Assembly (NCBI RefSeq): GCF_014656375.1
Contig: NZ_BNCH01000007.1
Span: 100,550-164,549 of the forward strand
Origin: Aliiroseovarius zhejiangensis
Lineage (GTDB): Bacteria > Pseudomonadota > Alphaproteobacteria > Rhodobacterales > Rhodobacteraceae
Length of the DNA: 64,000 nucleotides
Direction of reading: 5' to 3'
The position numbers were made by a program, and so were the translations under genes. The number at the start of each line of letters is the position of its first letter. Position 1 is the first letter of the stretch. The notes beneath the pieces were generated by a model. The model did no database searches, was not told the origin of the DNA, and was given only the letters and a program-made list of their open reading frames with translations. Shown piece by piece: positions 28,780 to 37,544 of this stretch.

Positions 28780-30213
28780 TTGCAAAAAATCACGCCGATC
28801 ATTCTGGCTGGAGGCGTCGGCACACGGCTTTGGCCGCTGTCGCGCGAAAGTTTCCCCAAACAGTTTCTGAAGATCGACGGCACGGCCAGCCTGTTTCAGC
28901 AAACCGTACAGCGTTTTCAAACGCCGGGTTTCACGCGCCCGATCATCGTCACGAATGAAGACTATCGCTTTCACGTGGTCGAACAGATGGGCGAAATCGG
29001 GACCCTGCCCGAACTGATCTTGCTGGAACCCTGTCTGCGCAACACCGCCGGTGCGGTTCTGGCAGCCGTCCAGATGCAAGCCCGCCGATCACCGGAATCA
29101 TTGTGCGTCGTGGCTCCGTCCGATCACTTGATCTCGGACCCGGCTGGATTTTCCAATGCTCTGGGCAAAGGGGTGCCTGCTGCTTTGTCAGGCAAGATCG
29201 TCACCTTCGGGATCCAGCCCGACCGGGCCGAGACGGGCTATGGCTATCTTGAGCTTGGCGAAGGCAACCCAGATGGCGGCCAGCCCGAACCCGTCCTGTC
29301 CTTCACCGAAAAACCGGACCTTGAAACCGCGGCGCGCATGATGGCCGGCGGACGTCACCTATGGAATGCTGGCATCTTTCTGTTTCGCGCCGACGTCATG
29401 CAAGCTGCGTTCGACCGTCACGCCCCCAAGATTGCCAGCCCTGTGACCCGTGCACTTGCTGCAAATACACTCGACCTGGGGTTTACCCGACTTGACCCGG
29501 ATGCGTGGCAGGACCTGCCCAGTATCTCATTGGATTACGCCGTGATGGAACATGCCGACAATATTTGCGCCGTGCCCTTCGACGGGCATTGGTCGGATCT
29601 GGGCAGTTGGCAAAGCTATTGGCGCGAAGGATGTCGTTCGGCCTCGGCAAATGACGGTCTGGTGACCATCGGCAACGCGCATGGGATTGAGTGCGAAGGC
29701 AGCCTTCTGATGTCTGAAAACGCGGATCAGACGATCGTCGGCTTTGGTCTGCGCGATCTGGTGGCTGTCGCCATGAAAGACGCCGTGCTGGTCGCTGACC
29801 GGAACCGCTCGGACCAGATCGGAACAGTGGTCAGTTTCCTGAAATCCAAGAACGCTCCACAGGCCGACATCCGACCCCGTGATTTCCGGCCCTGGGGTTG
29901 GTTCGAGGAATTGGTTACGGGTCCAGGTTTCAAGGTGAAACTGATCACCGTGCATCCGCGCGGTGTGCTGTCCTTGCAGTCCCATATTCATCGCGCCGAA
30001 CATTGGGTGGTGGTCGAAGGCGTTGCCACGGTGACCATCGGCAACCAAACGCTGGACCTGACGGCCAACCAGTCCGCCTATGTGCCGAAGGGCGAGGTTC
30101 ACCGGCTGGAAAACAACGGCCTGTCCGACACCGTCCTGATCGAGGTTCAGACCGGCCCCTATCTGGGCGAGGACGATATTGTCCGGTACGAGGACGTCTA
30201 TGCCCGTGGTTGA
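28780..30213 (+). CDS. manC: Mannose-1-phosphate guanylyltransferase / mannose-6-phosphate isomerase
   Basis: 477 residues from a TTG with AAGGG about 9 bp upstream; no in-frame ATG is near. The pyrophosphorylase half has ILAGGVGTRLWPLSRESFPK and LSFTEKPD. The C-terminal cupin-type isomerase half has RPWGWFEELV, HRAEHWVVVEGVATVTIG and SAYVPKGEVHRLEN. The bifunctional ManC/AlgA type makes GDP-mannose, the donor for mannose, fucose or rhamnose-type residues of the surface glycan. No manB or gmd gene is in the window. Confidence 0.95.
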   Translation: MQKITPIILAGGVGTRLWPLSRESFPKQFLKIDGTASLFQQTVQRFQTPGFTRPIIVTNEDYRFHVVEQMGEIGTLPELILLEPCLRNTAGAVLAAVQMQARRSPESLCVVAPSDHLISDPAGFSNALGKGVPAALSGKIVTFGIQPDRAETGYGYLELGEGNPDGGQPEPVLSFTEKPDLETAARMMAGGRHLWNAGIFLFRADVMQAAFDRHAPKIASPVTRALAANTLDLGFTRLDPDAWQDLPSISLDYAVMEHADNICAVPFDGHWSDLGSWQSYWREGCRSASANDGLVTIGNAHGIECEGSLLMSENADQTIVGFGLRDLVAVAMKDAVLVADRNRSDQIGTVVSFLKSKNAPQADIRPRDFRPWGWFEELVTGPGFKVKLITVHPRGVLSLQSHIHRAEHWVVVEGVATVTIGNQTLDLTANQSAYVPKGEVHRLENNGLSDTVLIEVQTGPYLGEDDIVRYEDVYARG

Positions 30214-30230
30214 CCGCTGCGGCGTGTCGG

Positions 30231-30965
30231 TTACAGGCGCAGGTTCTGAATGGCGAGGCTGCCGATCCGCTGCCCCACCCATTGGCTGGATTTCAGCACA
30301 CGCCCATTGCCATCGACCCAATAGACATTGTTGAATGCAATCTCGCCGCGCCGGCAGCTTTCCTTCATGATCACGGCATCCGCGTTGATCGCGCCCAGGC
30401 TGACGCGTTCGGTCTTGCCGCGAGTCAAGGTGCAGTCCACGACAAGGCTGGTGTTCTGCCCCAGATCGCCAAGATAGGTATGTTCCCGCTTATAGGTGGC
30501 ATTGCGGCGTGCGGTGATCGCCGACACCGCCGTGTCGATACGCGACGCCATCAGGTCATCACCCAGACCACGTGTGTTTGCCAGAACGCCGCGCTGGAAG
30601 GTCAGGCCCTGCCCCGGTGCGCTGCCCCAGGTGACATAATCACCGTTCCGCCCAACAGGACTGATCGCCAGCACGGCCTTGGTTTCTGGGCGCACGACTA
30701 ATGCAATCGGACCTCGGGTAGCCGCCAAGGCTTTCCCAACAATGGCTTCGGGGTCAACTGGGGCAGCTGATGGCCCAGTAGGTCTCGCTGCTTTTGAGCC
30801 ATCGAGTTTCGATCCAAGTTTTTTACCAGTATCGGTCAGAAAAGTTGCCGTAGCCTTGGATAACTCAGTTTCAGAAGCATCCGAGCCACAGCCGTTCAGC
30901 GCGAAAGCCATTGCAAGCGCAACACAGACGGACCAAAGGGTCCGAGCGGCGAGTTGATCACGCAC
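30231..30965 (-). CDS. yjbF: YjbF/GfcB-like lipoprotein
   Basis: 244 residues from a GTG at 30965 with GGAGG 5 bp upstream; a TTG at 30977 is in frame but less likely. Lipobox LNGC follows a hydrophobic segment. The body has GLTFQRGVLANTRGLGDDLMAS and REHTYLGDLGQ, which match the YjbF family of outer-membrane lipoproteins of exopolysaccharide and group 4 capsule operons. It directly follows yjbH (stop at 30968). Confidence 0.82.
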   Translation of the reverse strand: MRDQLAARTLWSVCVALAMAFALNGCGSDASETELSKATATFLTDTGKKLGSKLDGSKAARPTGPSAAPVDPEAIVGKALAATRGPIALVVRPETKAVLAISPVGRNGDYVTWGSAPGQGLTFQRGVLANTRGLGDDLMASRIDTAVSAITARRNATYKREHTYLGDLGQNTSLVVDCTLTRGKTERVSLGAINADAVIMKESCRRGEIAFNNVYWVDGNGRVLKSSQWVGQRIGSLAIQNLRL

Positions 30966-30967
30966 AT

Positions 30968-33082
30968 TTACCTCCAAAATCTACCCCAACGAGAGGCCAA
31001 GGCATCTCCGTGACCCTCATCGACCCATTCGAACAAGCGACCGTCAACTTCCAGACGCGCGCCGCCATCGCGTGACAGCGATCGCAGCGTGGCGTTGGAC
31101 GCCCCGCGAGAAGGTGTGCCAAACGCCCATTCGAACGGGATCGACAGGCGGATCCCCTTGTCAAACGAGCCTTCGCCGAAATCTTCGGCAGACACGTTGG
31201 TCTTGGTGACATAGCCGCCGATTTTCCAACCATTGTTAAAGGTCCGGTCGATGGACAGGGTCGCCCCATAGTCACCTGCCAGATAACGCCCGACGTCAAG
31301 CTGACCGGTAAAGCCATTGCCGAAATCGTAATAGGCCGACACATGGCCGGTCACGACACTGTAGTCCTGAAAACCGAACAGCTGGTCGTAATCGCGCTTC
31401 TTGACCCAGGCCAGTTCCGCACCCAGCGCAAGCTGGCTGTCGACGGGCTTCCAAAGCACTTCCGCCGAGACCCCGCCAAACATCTTTTCCAGATACCCCA
31501 CCGTCACACGGCTATAGAGGTTCCTGCCGGGGCGTCCATACATGCTTGCAGTCAGGTGGGAAATCGCAGGATCTCCTTCGGCAGAATAGCGCCCGGCCTC
31601 TGTCCGAACAGGCGGCAGCGCCGAGGGACTGCCATTCGGATCTTCGCTCAGGTTGCCCCAGATGCTTTTCGAAATCGAGCCGGACAGGAAGATATTCGGC
31701 GCAACTTCGTAAGACCCGCTCAGCTTCAGGCCGAAATCGGCCCGGATCGGGCTGGTCGGGTCAAAAAAGCTCAGCCCCATATAGGGGGCCAAAGCCCAGC
31801 GGAACCGGCTGTCCTGACGCGCCAGCTCGGAGTTGCGCACGGCGCGTGGGATGGCTTCGTCGATCGACACACGCTGGAACATATCAATCGCCGGGGCGTG
31901 TTCCAGACGCTCGATGTCACTGCGACGCATGGTGACGGTGGACAGCGGAATGCCGTTGTCCACCAGCGTGATCACGAAGGTCTCGACCGATGGCGGCATG
32001 GCATGCGTCAGGATCCGCGCGGTCCGTCCGATGGCCTGCGCAGGTGAATAGTACTTGCGGTTGTCGACCTTCAACTCGGCGCGTGTAGTGCCCAACGCAA
32101 GAGTTTGCAGTTTGATCCCCTGCTTGTTCAGGGCATCCCCGACCGCCTTGCGAATGCCGGTTTCGTTGGTCGGGTCGGCAATCCACCCGGTGCCCCATGC
32201 CTCGGCATTGCTGCGCGACGGGCGGGGTTTCACGGGCAACGGCGCACGCTCGTTCCCGGTACGGGCAATCGGTTGGCGCGGGTTCAGGCGAATGACGACA
32301 TTTGCACCAACCGTATCGCCGTTCAAATAGAAGGCGTTCAGGTGAATGGCGGGCGACACCTGGTAATCCACGGCAAAGTTGAACGGGGATTTGTGCTCCA
32401 TGATCCCTGCGGCCACTTCGCGCGCGAAGGCGTCCGAACTGTATTCGGCCTTCAGCGTCAGCTTGTCATTGACCTTGTAGGACACACCGGCGAACGGCGC
32501 GAAATCACCCCGGAACCACTGGTTCGCATTCACGGTGCCGCCCTTGCCGAAATCCCAAGGGGGGCGGGTGCCGGTTGCGCCAATCGGTTCGTAGCTGCCC
32601 AAGCGACCCCAGCCGATGCCGCCCGTAACACGCAACCGGTCCCCGATGGATTTGGTCGCGACGATATATTCGCTGGAATAGATTCCGGTGCCGATGAAGT
32701 CGCGGATGCCAACGGAAACGGCAGGGAAGTATTTGCTTTCGTTCAGAACCCGATAGCGGATATCGAAACTGCGGTCGAAATAATCCCCGACGACAGGATG
32801 GAAATCCGCGATCTTGGCATAGCGGAAGCTGCCCGACAGCCGGGGCGTGATCTGGAAGCTCAGCGTGCCATTTGCGTTGGGCCCAAACTGAGAATAGGTG
32901 AAGGCCAGTTCGCTGTCCGCCGCAGCCTCGGCGGTGGGCATGGCGATCAGACCGGGTGTGCCATAGATGGTATAGCTGGACGTCAGCGTGCCAACCTCGG
33001 CCATGGCGGGCGACGCTGTCGCGGCGGCCACGCCCAAGGCGGCCAATTTACAAAAATCCACCCGAGAAATGCTCACTGCCAT
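30968..33082 (-). CDS. yjbH: YjbH/GfcD-like outer-membrane exopolysaccharide protein
   Basis: 704 residues. Signal-like N-terminus (AALGVAAATASPAMA), then GTPGLIAMPTAEAAADSELAF and LSFQITPRLSGSFRYAKI, which are the YjbH domain. The many alternating aromatic/glycine strands across the protein and an ending in ..FDKGIRLSIPFEWAFG fit a beta-barrel. It probably works with the YjbF-like lipoprotein in polysaccharide export or anchoring. A YjbG/GfcC gene is missing from the pair. Close family relatives have similar lengths (~700 aa). Confidence 0.88.
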   Translation of the reverse strand: MAVSISRVDFCKLAALGVAAATASPAMAEVGTLTSSYTIYGTPGLIAMPTAEAAADSELAFTYSQFGPNANGTLSFQITPRLSGSFRYAKIADFHPVVGDYFDRSFDIRYRVLNESKYFPAVSVGIRDFIGTGIYSSEYIVATKSIGDRLRVTGGIGWGRLGSYEPIGATGTRPPWDFGKGGTVNANQWFRGDFAPFAGVSYKVNDKLTLKAEYSSDAFAREVAAGIMEHKSPFNFAVDYQVSPAIHLNAFYLNGDTVGANVVIRLNPRQPIARTGNERAPLPVKPRPSRSNAEAWGTGWIADPTNETGIRKAVGDALNKQGIKLQTLALGTTRAELKVDNRKYYSPAQAIGRTARILTHAMPPSVETFVITLVDNGIPLSTVTMRRSDIERLEHAPAIDMFQRVSIDEAIPRAVRNSELARQDSRFRWALAPYMGLSFFDPTSPIRADFGLKLSGSYEVAPNIFLSGSISKSIWGNLSEDPNGSPSALPPVRTEAGRYSAEGDPAISHLTASMYGRPGRNLYSRVTVGYLEKMFGGVSAEVLWKPVDSQLALGAELAWVKKRDYDQLFGFQDYSVVTGHVSAYYDFGNGFTGQLDVGRYLAGDYGATLSIDRTFNNGWKIGGYVTKTNVSAEDFGEGSFDKGIRLSIPFEWAFGTPSRGASNATLRSLSRDGGARLEVDGRLFEWVDEGHGDALASRWGRFWR

Positions 33083-33214
33083 CTCCGTTCAACTTCTTTT
33101 TTTGTTCAAATACGCGATCCCGTCAGACAAATCACGCAAAACCGACAACAGGGGACGCTTTGCAGTGGATTGTCGCGCAAATGCACGAATGACCTTGCCG
33201 CTCGTCTAGCCTGT

Positions 33215-33229
33215 GTAACGCCACGTTAC
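33215..33229. promoter_or_regulatory. Dyad GTAACG-CCA-CGTTAC, possible operator
   Basis: A perfect 6-bp inverted repeat around CCA lies in the 208 bp gap between yjbH and the acyl-CoA dehydrogenase gene, 62 bp before the latter's start. Such a dyad is typical of a dimeric repressor site of TetR or MerR type, which often control acyl-CoA catabolism. No regulator gene is adjacent. Confidence 0.4.
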
Positions 33230-33290
33230 CAGCCCCTCCAGTGCGATCTTGGCTATAGTTACGGAAAGCCCTGACATGATGGAGCCCTTC

Positions 33291-34448
33291 ATGAGCCTCT
33301 TCACCCCTTCCGCCGCCTGGGTCAGCGACGAACACCGCATGTTCGCAGACATGACCAACCGTTTCTTTGCCGACGAACTGACCCCCAATATCGAACGATG
33401 GGTCGAACAAGGCATCGTGGACCGCGATTTCTGGCGCACCGCCGGGCAGGCCGGAATCATGGGCGGTGCCATTCCCGAAGAATACGACGGCGCCGGCGGT
33501 GACATGGGCTTTGAAAGCATCGTGATCTATGAACAGACCCGGACCGGTGATTGCGGCTGGGGCTATGGCATCCAGTCCATCGTGGTGCACTACATCACCG
33601 CCTACGGCACCGAGGAACAGAAAGCCCGCTGGCTTCCGGGTCTTGCCTCGGGCGAGATCGTGGGCGCGATCGCGATGACCGAGCCGGGGACAGGCTCCGA
33701 CCTGCAAGCCGTGCGCACGCGGGCCGATAAGGACGGCAACCAATACAAGATCAACGGATCCAAGATCTTCATCACCAACGGACAAGCCGCCGACCTGATC
33801 ATCACCGTCTGCAAGACCGACCCGGATGCAGGCGCGAAAGGCGTGTCCCTGATCGTGGTCGAACCGGACCAGTGCGAAGGCTTCAAGCGCGGTCAGAACC
33901 TGAAAAAGCTGGGAATGAAGGCCAACGACACGTCCGAATTGTTTTATGAGGATGTGAAAGTCCCCCAGACCAACCTGCTTGGGGCCGAGGAAGGTCAGGG
34001 CTTCTATCAACTGATGAAGCAACTGCCTTGGGAACGGTTGCTCATCGCCATCCAAGCCTTGGGCGCCATTGATTTCGCGCTGGAACAGACCATCGCCTAT
34101 ACGCAGGAGCGCAAGGCGTTTGGGCAGCGTGTGATGGATTTCCAGAACACCCGCTTCAAGCTGGCAGAATGCAAGACCAAGGCCGAGGTGCTGCGCAGTT
34201 TCGTCAATGATGGGATCGCACGGCTGATCGACGGCACGCTGGATGCCCCCACCGCCTCGATGGCGAAATACTGGGGCAGCGAGGTGCAAAACGAGGTGAT
34301 GCACGAATGCCTGCAACTGTTCGGCGGCTATGGCTACATGATGGAATACCCCATCGCGCGGCTCTATGCCGACGCCCGCGTGCAGATGATCTATGGTGGC
34401 ACGAACGAGATCATGAAGGAACTGATCGCGCGGTCAATTGATGACTGA
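33291..34448 (+). CDS. Acyl-CoA dehydrogenase
   Basis: 385 residues from the ATG at 33291, chosen because GGAG lies 6 bp upstream. FAD and substrate motifs: AMTEPGTGSDLQAV, KIFITNGQAADL, ERKAFGQRVMDFQNTRFKLAE and LQLFGGYGYMMEYPIARLYAD, with GGTNEIMKELIAR at the end. It oxidises an acyl-CoA thioester to the enoyl-CoA, with FAD and an electron-transfer flavoprotein as acceptor. Chain type cannot be read from the sequence. The stop overlaps the next gene by 8 bp, so it is an operon with a CaiB-family protein. Confidence 0.93.
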   Translation: MSLFTPSAAWVSDEHRMFADMTNRFFADELTPNIERWVEQGIVDRDFWRTAGQAGIMGGAIPEEYDGAGGDMGFESIVIYEQTRTGDCGWGYGIQSIVVHYITAYGTEEQKARWLPGLASGEIVGAIAMTEPGTGSDLQAVRTRADKDGNQYKINGSKIFITNGQAADLIITVCKTDPDAGAKGVSLIVVEPDQCEGFKRGQNLKKLGMKANDTSELFYEDVKVPQTNLLGAEEGQGFYQLMKQLPWERLLIAIQALGAIDFALEQTIAYTQERKAFGQRVMDFQNTRFKLAECKTKAEVLRSFVNDGIARLIDGTLDAPTASMAKYWGSEVQNEVMHECLQLFGGYGYMMEYPIARLYADARVQMIYGGTNEIMKELIARSIDD

Positions 34449-35541
34449 CGCTGTTCGACACGGTCCTCTTCACGGGGTCAAGGTCGTTGAAATTCAAGGG
34501 CTTGGCCCCACACCCTTCGCCGCGATGTGGCTGGCGGACATGGGCGCGGAGGTTGTGCGCATTCAACGCCCGAACCTGAAACCGCTGATCCCGCAGAAGG
34601 TGGACGTGCTGAACCGGGGGCGTGGCTATGTTGAACTGGACCTGAAAGACCAAAGCGACTGCGACACTGCCCGCGCCCTGATCAATCGCGCCGACATGCT
34701 GATCGAAGGAATGCGCCCCGGCGTGATGGAACGGCTGGGACTAGGCCCCGAGGCGTTCACGGACAGCAACCCGCGCTTGGTTTACGGCCGCATGACCGGC
34801 TGGGGACAGACCGGACCGCTGGCGCAGGCGGCGGGGCATGACATCAATTATATCTCGATCACCGGGGCGTTGCACACGATCGGCGGCGCTCACCCCGTAC
34901 CACCTTTGAACCTGCTGGGTGATTTCGGCGGTGGCGGTATGTATCTGGTGGCCGGTATGCTGGCCACCCTCTACGCGGCGCGGGAAACCGGGAGGGGCGA
35001 TGTGGTGGACGCCGCGATCACCGACGGCACCGCCCATCTGATGGCGATGACCTACTCCATGCACGGTGCGGGGATCTGGGCAGACACGCGCGAGGCGAAC
35101 CTGCTGGATGGCGGCGCGCCTTTCTACACCGTCTATGAATGTGCCTGCGGCGGACATATGTCCGTCGGCGCGCTCGAGGCGAAATTCTATGCCGAGCTCT
35201 TGGCTCGCCTCGGGCTCGAAGGCGAAGAACTGCCCGCGCAGATGGATGTCGAAGGCTGGCCGGTGTTGCGTGCCCGGTTTGCTGCGCGGTTCAAACAGAA
35301 AACCCGTGACGAATGGGCAGCACTTCTGGAACGCACAGATGCCTGCTGTGCCCCGGTTCTGTCCTTGCAGGAAGCCCCCCACCACCCCCACAACCGCGCC
35401 CGTGACACCTTCGCGGCCATTGACGCTGTGACCCAACCAAACCCCGCCCCGAAACTTGCGCACGCCAAGGCCCAAGCCTGTGCAGGGGACGAACGCACGC
35501 CGATGCAGGTCAAGGACGTGCTGGCCCGGTGGTCGACATAG
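34441..35541 (+). CDS. CaiB/BaiF-family protein, alpha-methylacyl-CoA racemase-like
   Basis: 366 residues from the ATG at 34441 inside the end of the dehydrogenase gene. Class III CoA-transferase fold: GLGPTPFAAMWLADMGAEVVRIQRP, MRPGVMERLGLGPE, MTGWGQTGPLAQAAGHDINYISITG (catalytic Asp) and GRGDVVDAAITDG. AGHDINY is typical of AMACR-like racemases rather than formyl-CoA transferases. With the acyl-CoA dehydrogenase this suggests breakdown of methyl-branched acyl-CoA, an inference. Confidence 0.88.
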   Translation: MTDAVRHGPLHGVKVVEIQGLGPTPFAAMWLADMGAEVVRIQRPNLKPLIPQKVDVLNRGRGYVELDLKDQSDCDTARALINRADMLIEGMRPGVMERLGLGPEAFTDSNPRLVYGRMTGWGQTGPLAQAAGHDINYISITGALHTIGGAHPVPPLNLLGDFGGGGMYLVAGMLATLYAARETGRGDVVDAAITDGTAHLMAMTYSMHGAGIWADTREANLLDGGAPFYTVYECACGGHMSVGALEAKFYAELLARLGLEGEELPAQMDVEGWPVLRARFAARFKQKTRDEWAALLERTDACCAPVLSLQEAPHHPHNRARDTFAAIDAVTQPNPAPKLAHAKAQACAGDERTPMQVKDVLARWST

Positions 35542-35632
35542 ATCAGGACGCGCGCGCGACAAAAGACTTCCGGTTTTTCCCAATTTGCCCCTTGCAAACC
35601 CAGCCCCGGACCGCTAAATCCCCGCCTACCGC

Positions 35633-35709
35633 GCTCTGGTAGCTCAGCTGGATAGAGTACTTGACTACGAATCAAGGGGTCGGGGGTTCGAATCCTCCCC
35701 AGAGCGCCA
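35633..35709 (+). tRNA. tRNA-Arg (anticodon ACG)
   Basis: 77 nt. Acceptor stem GCTCTGG/CCAGAGC, then TA, D-stem GCTC, anticodon stem CTTGA/TCAAG with loop CTACGAA (anticodon ACG at loop positions 34-36), variable loop, T-arm containing GGTTCGAATCC, discriminator G and encoded CCA. The accessory region begins right after it, 5 bp before the first long repeat copy, which fits the common use of tRNA 3' ends as island boundaries. Confidence 0.97.
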
Positions 35710-35713
35710 CTTT

Positions 35714-36095
35714 CCAATTGTCGAACGTCAGATGACTTTGACCTTTGCGTCATAAACTGACCCAATCCCCATTTTTTCCCGTGTGGCCTGTTGCGTCGAT
35801 CTGACTTCCTTTTGGGAAAATCAGGGCTGATTTGCAGGTCAGACGGCGAAGCCGCCTGTTCCTGCTGATCTGCCACGTGGCGAACGCGGGAGGGGGCGAG
35901 GCAATGCGATTCGACAGAGGTGGTGCGGCCCGCAGGCGCAGCCGAGGACACGGCCCTGTCTAATCGCATTGCCCGAGGGGGAGGGCCGCGCCCTCACACT
36001 GACGGCCAGGGGCGTTTGGCTTGTCCAAATCCCGCTGGCTCACGAAACGAAAGCGGCGGAGCCGACAGCCGCGCGAAAACTTACGAGGACGGCCC
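35714..36095 (+). repeat. Long structured direct repeat, copy 1
   Basis: About 380 bp matching 56145-56523 with roughly 90-95% identity by eye, starting 5 bp after tRNA-Arg. Weaker similarity continues to ~36166. Inside is an inverted repeat, GGCAATGCGATTCGACAG against CTGTCTAATCGCATTGCC, separated by ~40 bp, and a small hairpin CAGACGGC-GAA-GCCGCCTG. The open frame across it (coding ...LTLTARGVWLVQIPLAH) is kept in both copies, but has no ribosome-binding site and different ends. I take it as a non-coding repeat. Bases 36096-36322 after it hold no gene. Confidence 0.85.
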
Positions 36096-36322
36096 ATTCC
36101 GGACCTTCAGCCTTCCTTGGAAATGCTGCGGCCGCAGTCCGCATAGTCGCATTTCGCTGTGTGTGCGAAATCTGTTGCTTGGTGAACTCGCAGCCTGCGG
36201 ACGCAACCAAAGCTTGTGCAAGTGATAGAGGCTGGATTAAGATCTGGAGAACAATTGAGCTACCGTATTGAGCGGATAATCCAATTATTCAATTCAAGAT
36301 CAAGTCTTTGCGAGGACGATCG

Positions 36323-37324
36323 ATGACCAATTATATCAAGTGTTTTGTCTTTGTTGGTTCTATCTTGTTGCCCGGAATTGTGATGACGACGTACTTCGGC
36401 GGCAGTCCACTCGCATTGGCAATCACAACAGTTGTTGTCCTTATGATTTCTAATGTGATGTCGGCGAGTAGCCCTTTGGACGGGGAAGCAGTTGATCGGG
36501 TCTATTACATGTCCGCGATGTTGGGGGCATGGCTCTTTTTCTACGCGCAGTCGGTAGAAAGGACTGAATTCCTTGGATATCAAAATTTGGCTGGTCTGAG
36601 AGCACAGGCATCGAGTTCTCAAGATCTAGTTGATCGACTGACAGTCGATGTTGAGAATGTCACGGGGGCAGCGGGCTATATCGAGGCCAACCCTGAGCAA
36701 ACGGTTCGTGCAATTAGTCGTGCAATCGCGGGGTTTCGTTCTTTTCAAATAGACATGACCGCCGCCGAACTTGACGCTTGTCTTAGAAGCAGCGACTTCG
36801 ATTTTGGCCTGACTGACTTTGGTTTGGACCAAACGACAGGCGCAGACTCAATCCTTGAGGAACAACAAAGAGAAATGGATCGAGCACTAGCTGAACAGAC
36901 TTGCTCCGCTGCGCGCACCAGAGTCGATCAGGAGCGCCTGGAATTCATACAGGCCTTTCCGATCGCAACTGAATTGGATGAAGTTGAAGAAGCGGCGCTC
37001 GCAGAACGTGGAATATCTCAGAGTTTCCTTAGACTTGGAGGCTATGATCTAACCGTCGAAGCAGCAATCGCCGTTCTTAAGGGTGAGTTCTCCATGGATG
37101 AGCGGATCAATGAACTTGAAGTGGCAAGAGCTAATCTCAATCAAGATATTGAGACTGTTAGAGCAAAGAGCGACGAGCTTGCATTGCAGATTGAAGCCGA
37201 GAAAGAAAGATCAGCTTCATTTGCGGGGCAAGTTTCACTGTTTCTTTGGCCTTATGTCTTGATCGCACTCTTGGGGTTGAAGCTCGCGCGGGCACCCAAG
37301 AAAAGACCACCAGGACAACCGTGA
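36323..37324 (+). CDS. Membrane protein with coiled coil, unknown function
   Basis: 333 residues from the ATG at 36323, with GAGGA 7 bp upstream. Two N-terminal membrane helices (residues ~6-45), a third hydrophobic stretch (~65-80), a long soluble region with predicted coiled coil (NELEVARANLNQDIETVRAKSDELALQ split over ~265-300) and a C-terminal helix (LFLWPYVLIALLGLKLA). I recognise no family. It is the first gene after the repeat copy and its codon use is more AT-rich than the capsule locus. Confidence 0.7.
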   Translation: MTNYIKCFVFVGSILLPGIVMTTYFGGSPLALAITTVVVLMISNVMSASSPLDGEAVDRVYYMSAMLGAWLFFYAQSVERTEFLGYQNLAGLRAQASSSQDLVDRLTVDVENVTGAAGYIEANPEQTVRAISRAIAGFRSFQIDMTAAELDACLRSSDFDFGLTDFGLDQTTGADSILEEQQREMDRALAEQTCSAARTRVDQERLEFIQAFPIATELDEVEEAALAERGISQSFLRLGGYDLTVEAAIAVLKGEFSMDERINELEVARANLNQDIETVRAKSDELALQIEAEKERSASFAGQVSLFLWPYVLIALLGLKLARAPKKRPPGQP

Positions 37325-37544
37325 TGGAAGGCCTTACGGATAGGGCTTAGCTACCGGCCCTTAGAAGACGGTCGCCCAGTGAGTTGGGTGCTGCGGTGCA
37401 GCCCGCTAGAGGAGACATTCGCTGCAGGCGCAGACTCAACGCAAGTCGAATTTACAGATCGCGGACTTTGCTGCCGTTCGCTATTGTTGCACCAATGTCG
37501 GCTTCTGCTGGACAGTGGAGATATCAAGCCATAATCTCGGCATT

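Noticed and set aside
32105..33274. 389-codon plus-strand frame across yjbH
   Set aside because: Shadow of the well-supported yjbH on the opposite strand in high-GC DNA.
35631..35632. Longer acceptor stem for tRNA-Arg starting at 35631
   Set aside because: The consensus TA at positions 8-9 and GCTC fix the first acceptor base at 35633, and the encoded CCA then ends at 35709.
35969..36271. Shared open frame inside the long repeats as a small gene
   Set aside because: Present in both copies but with different ends and no ribosome-binding site; better explained by a conserved non-coding repeat.
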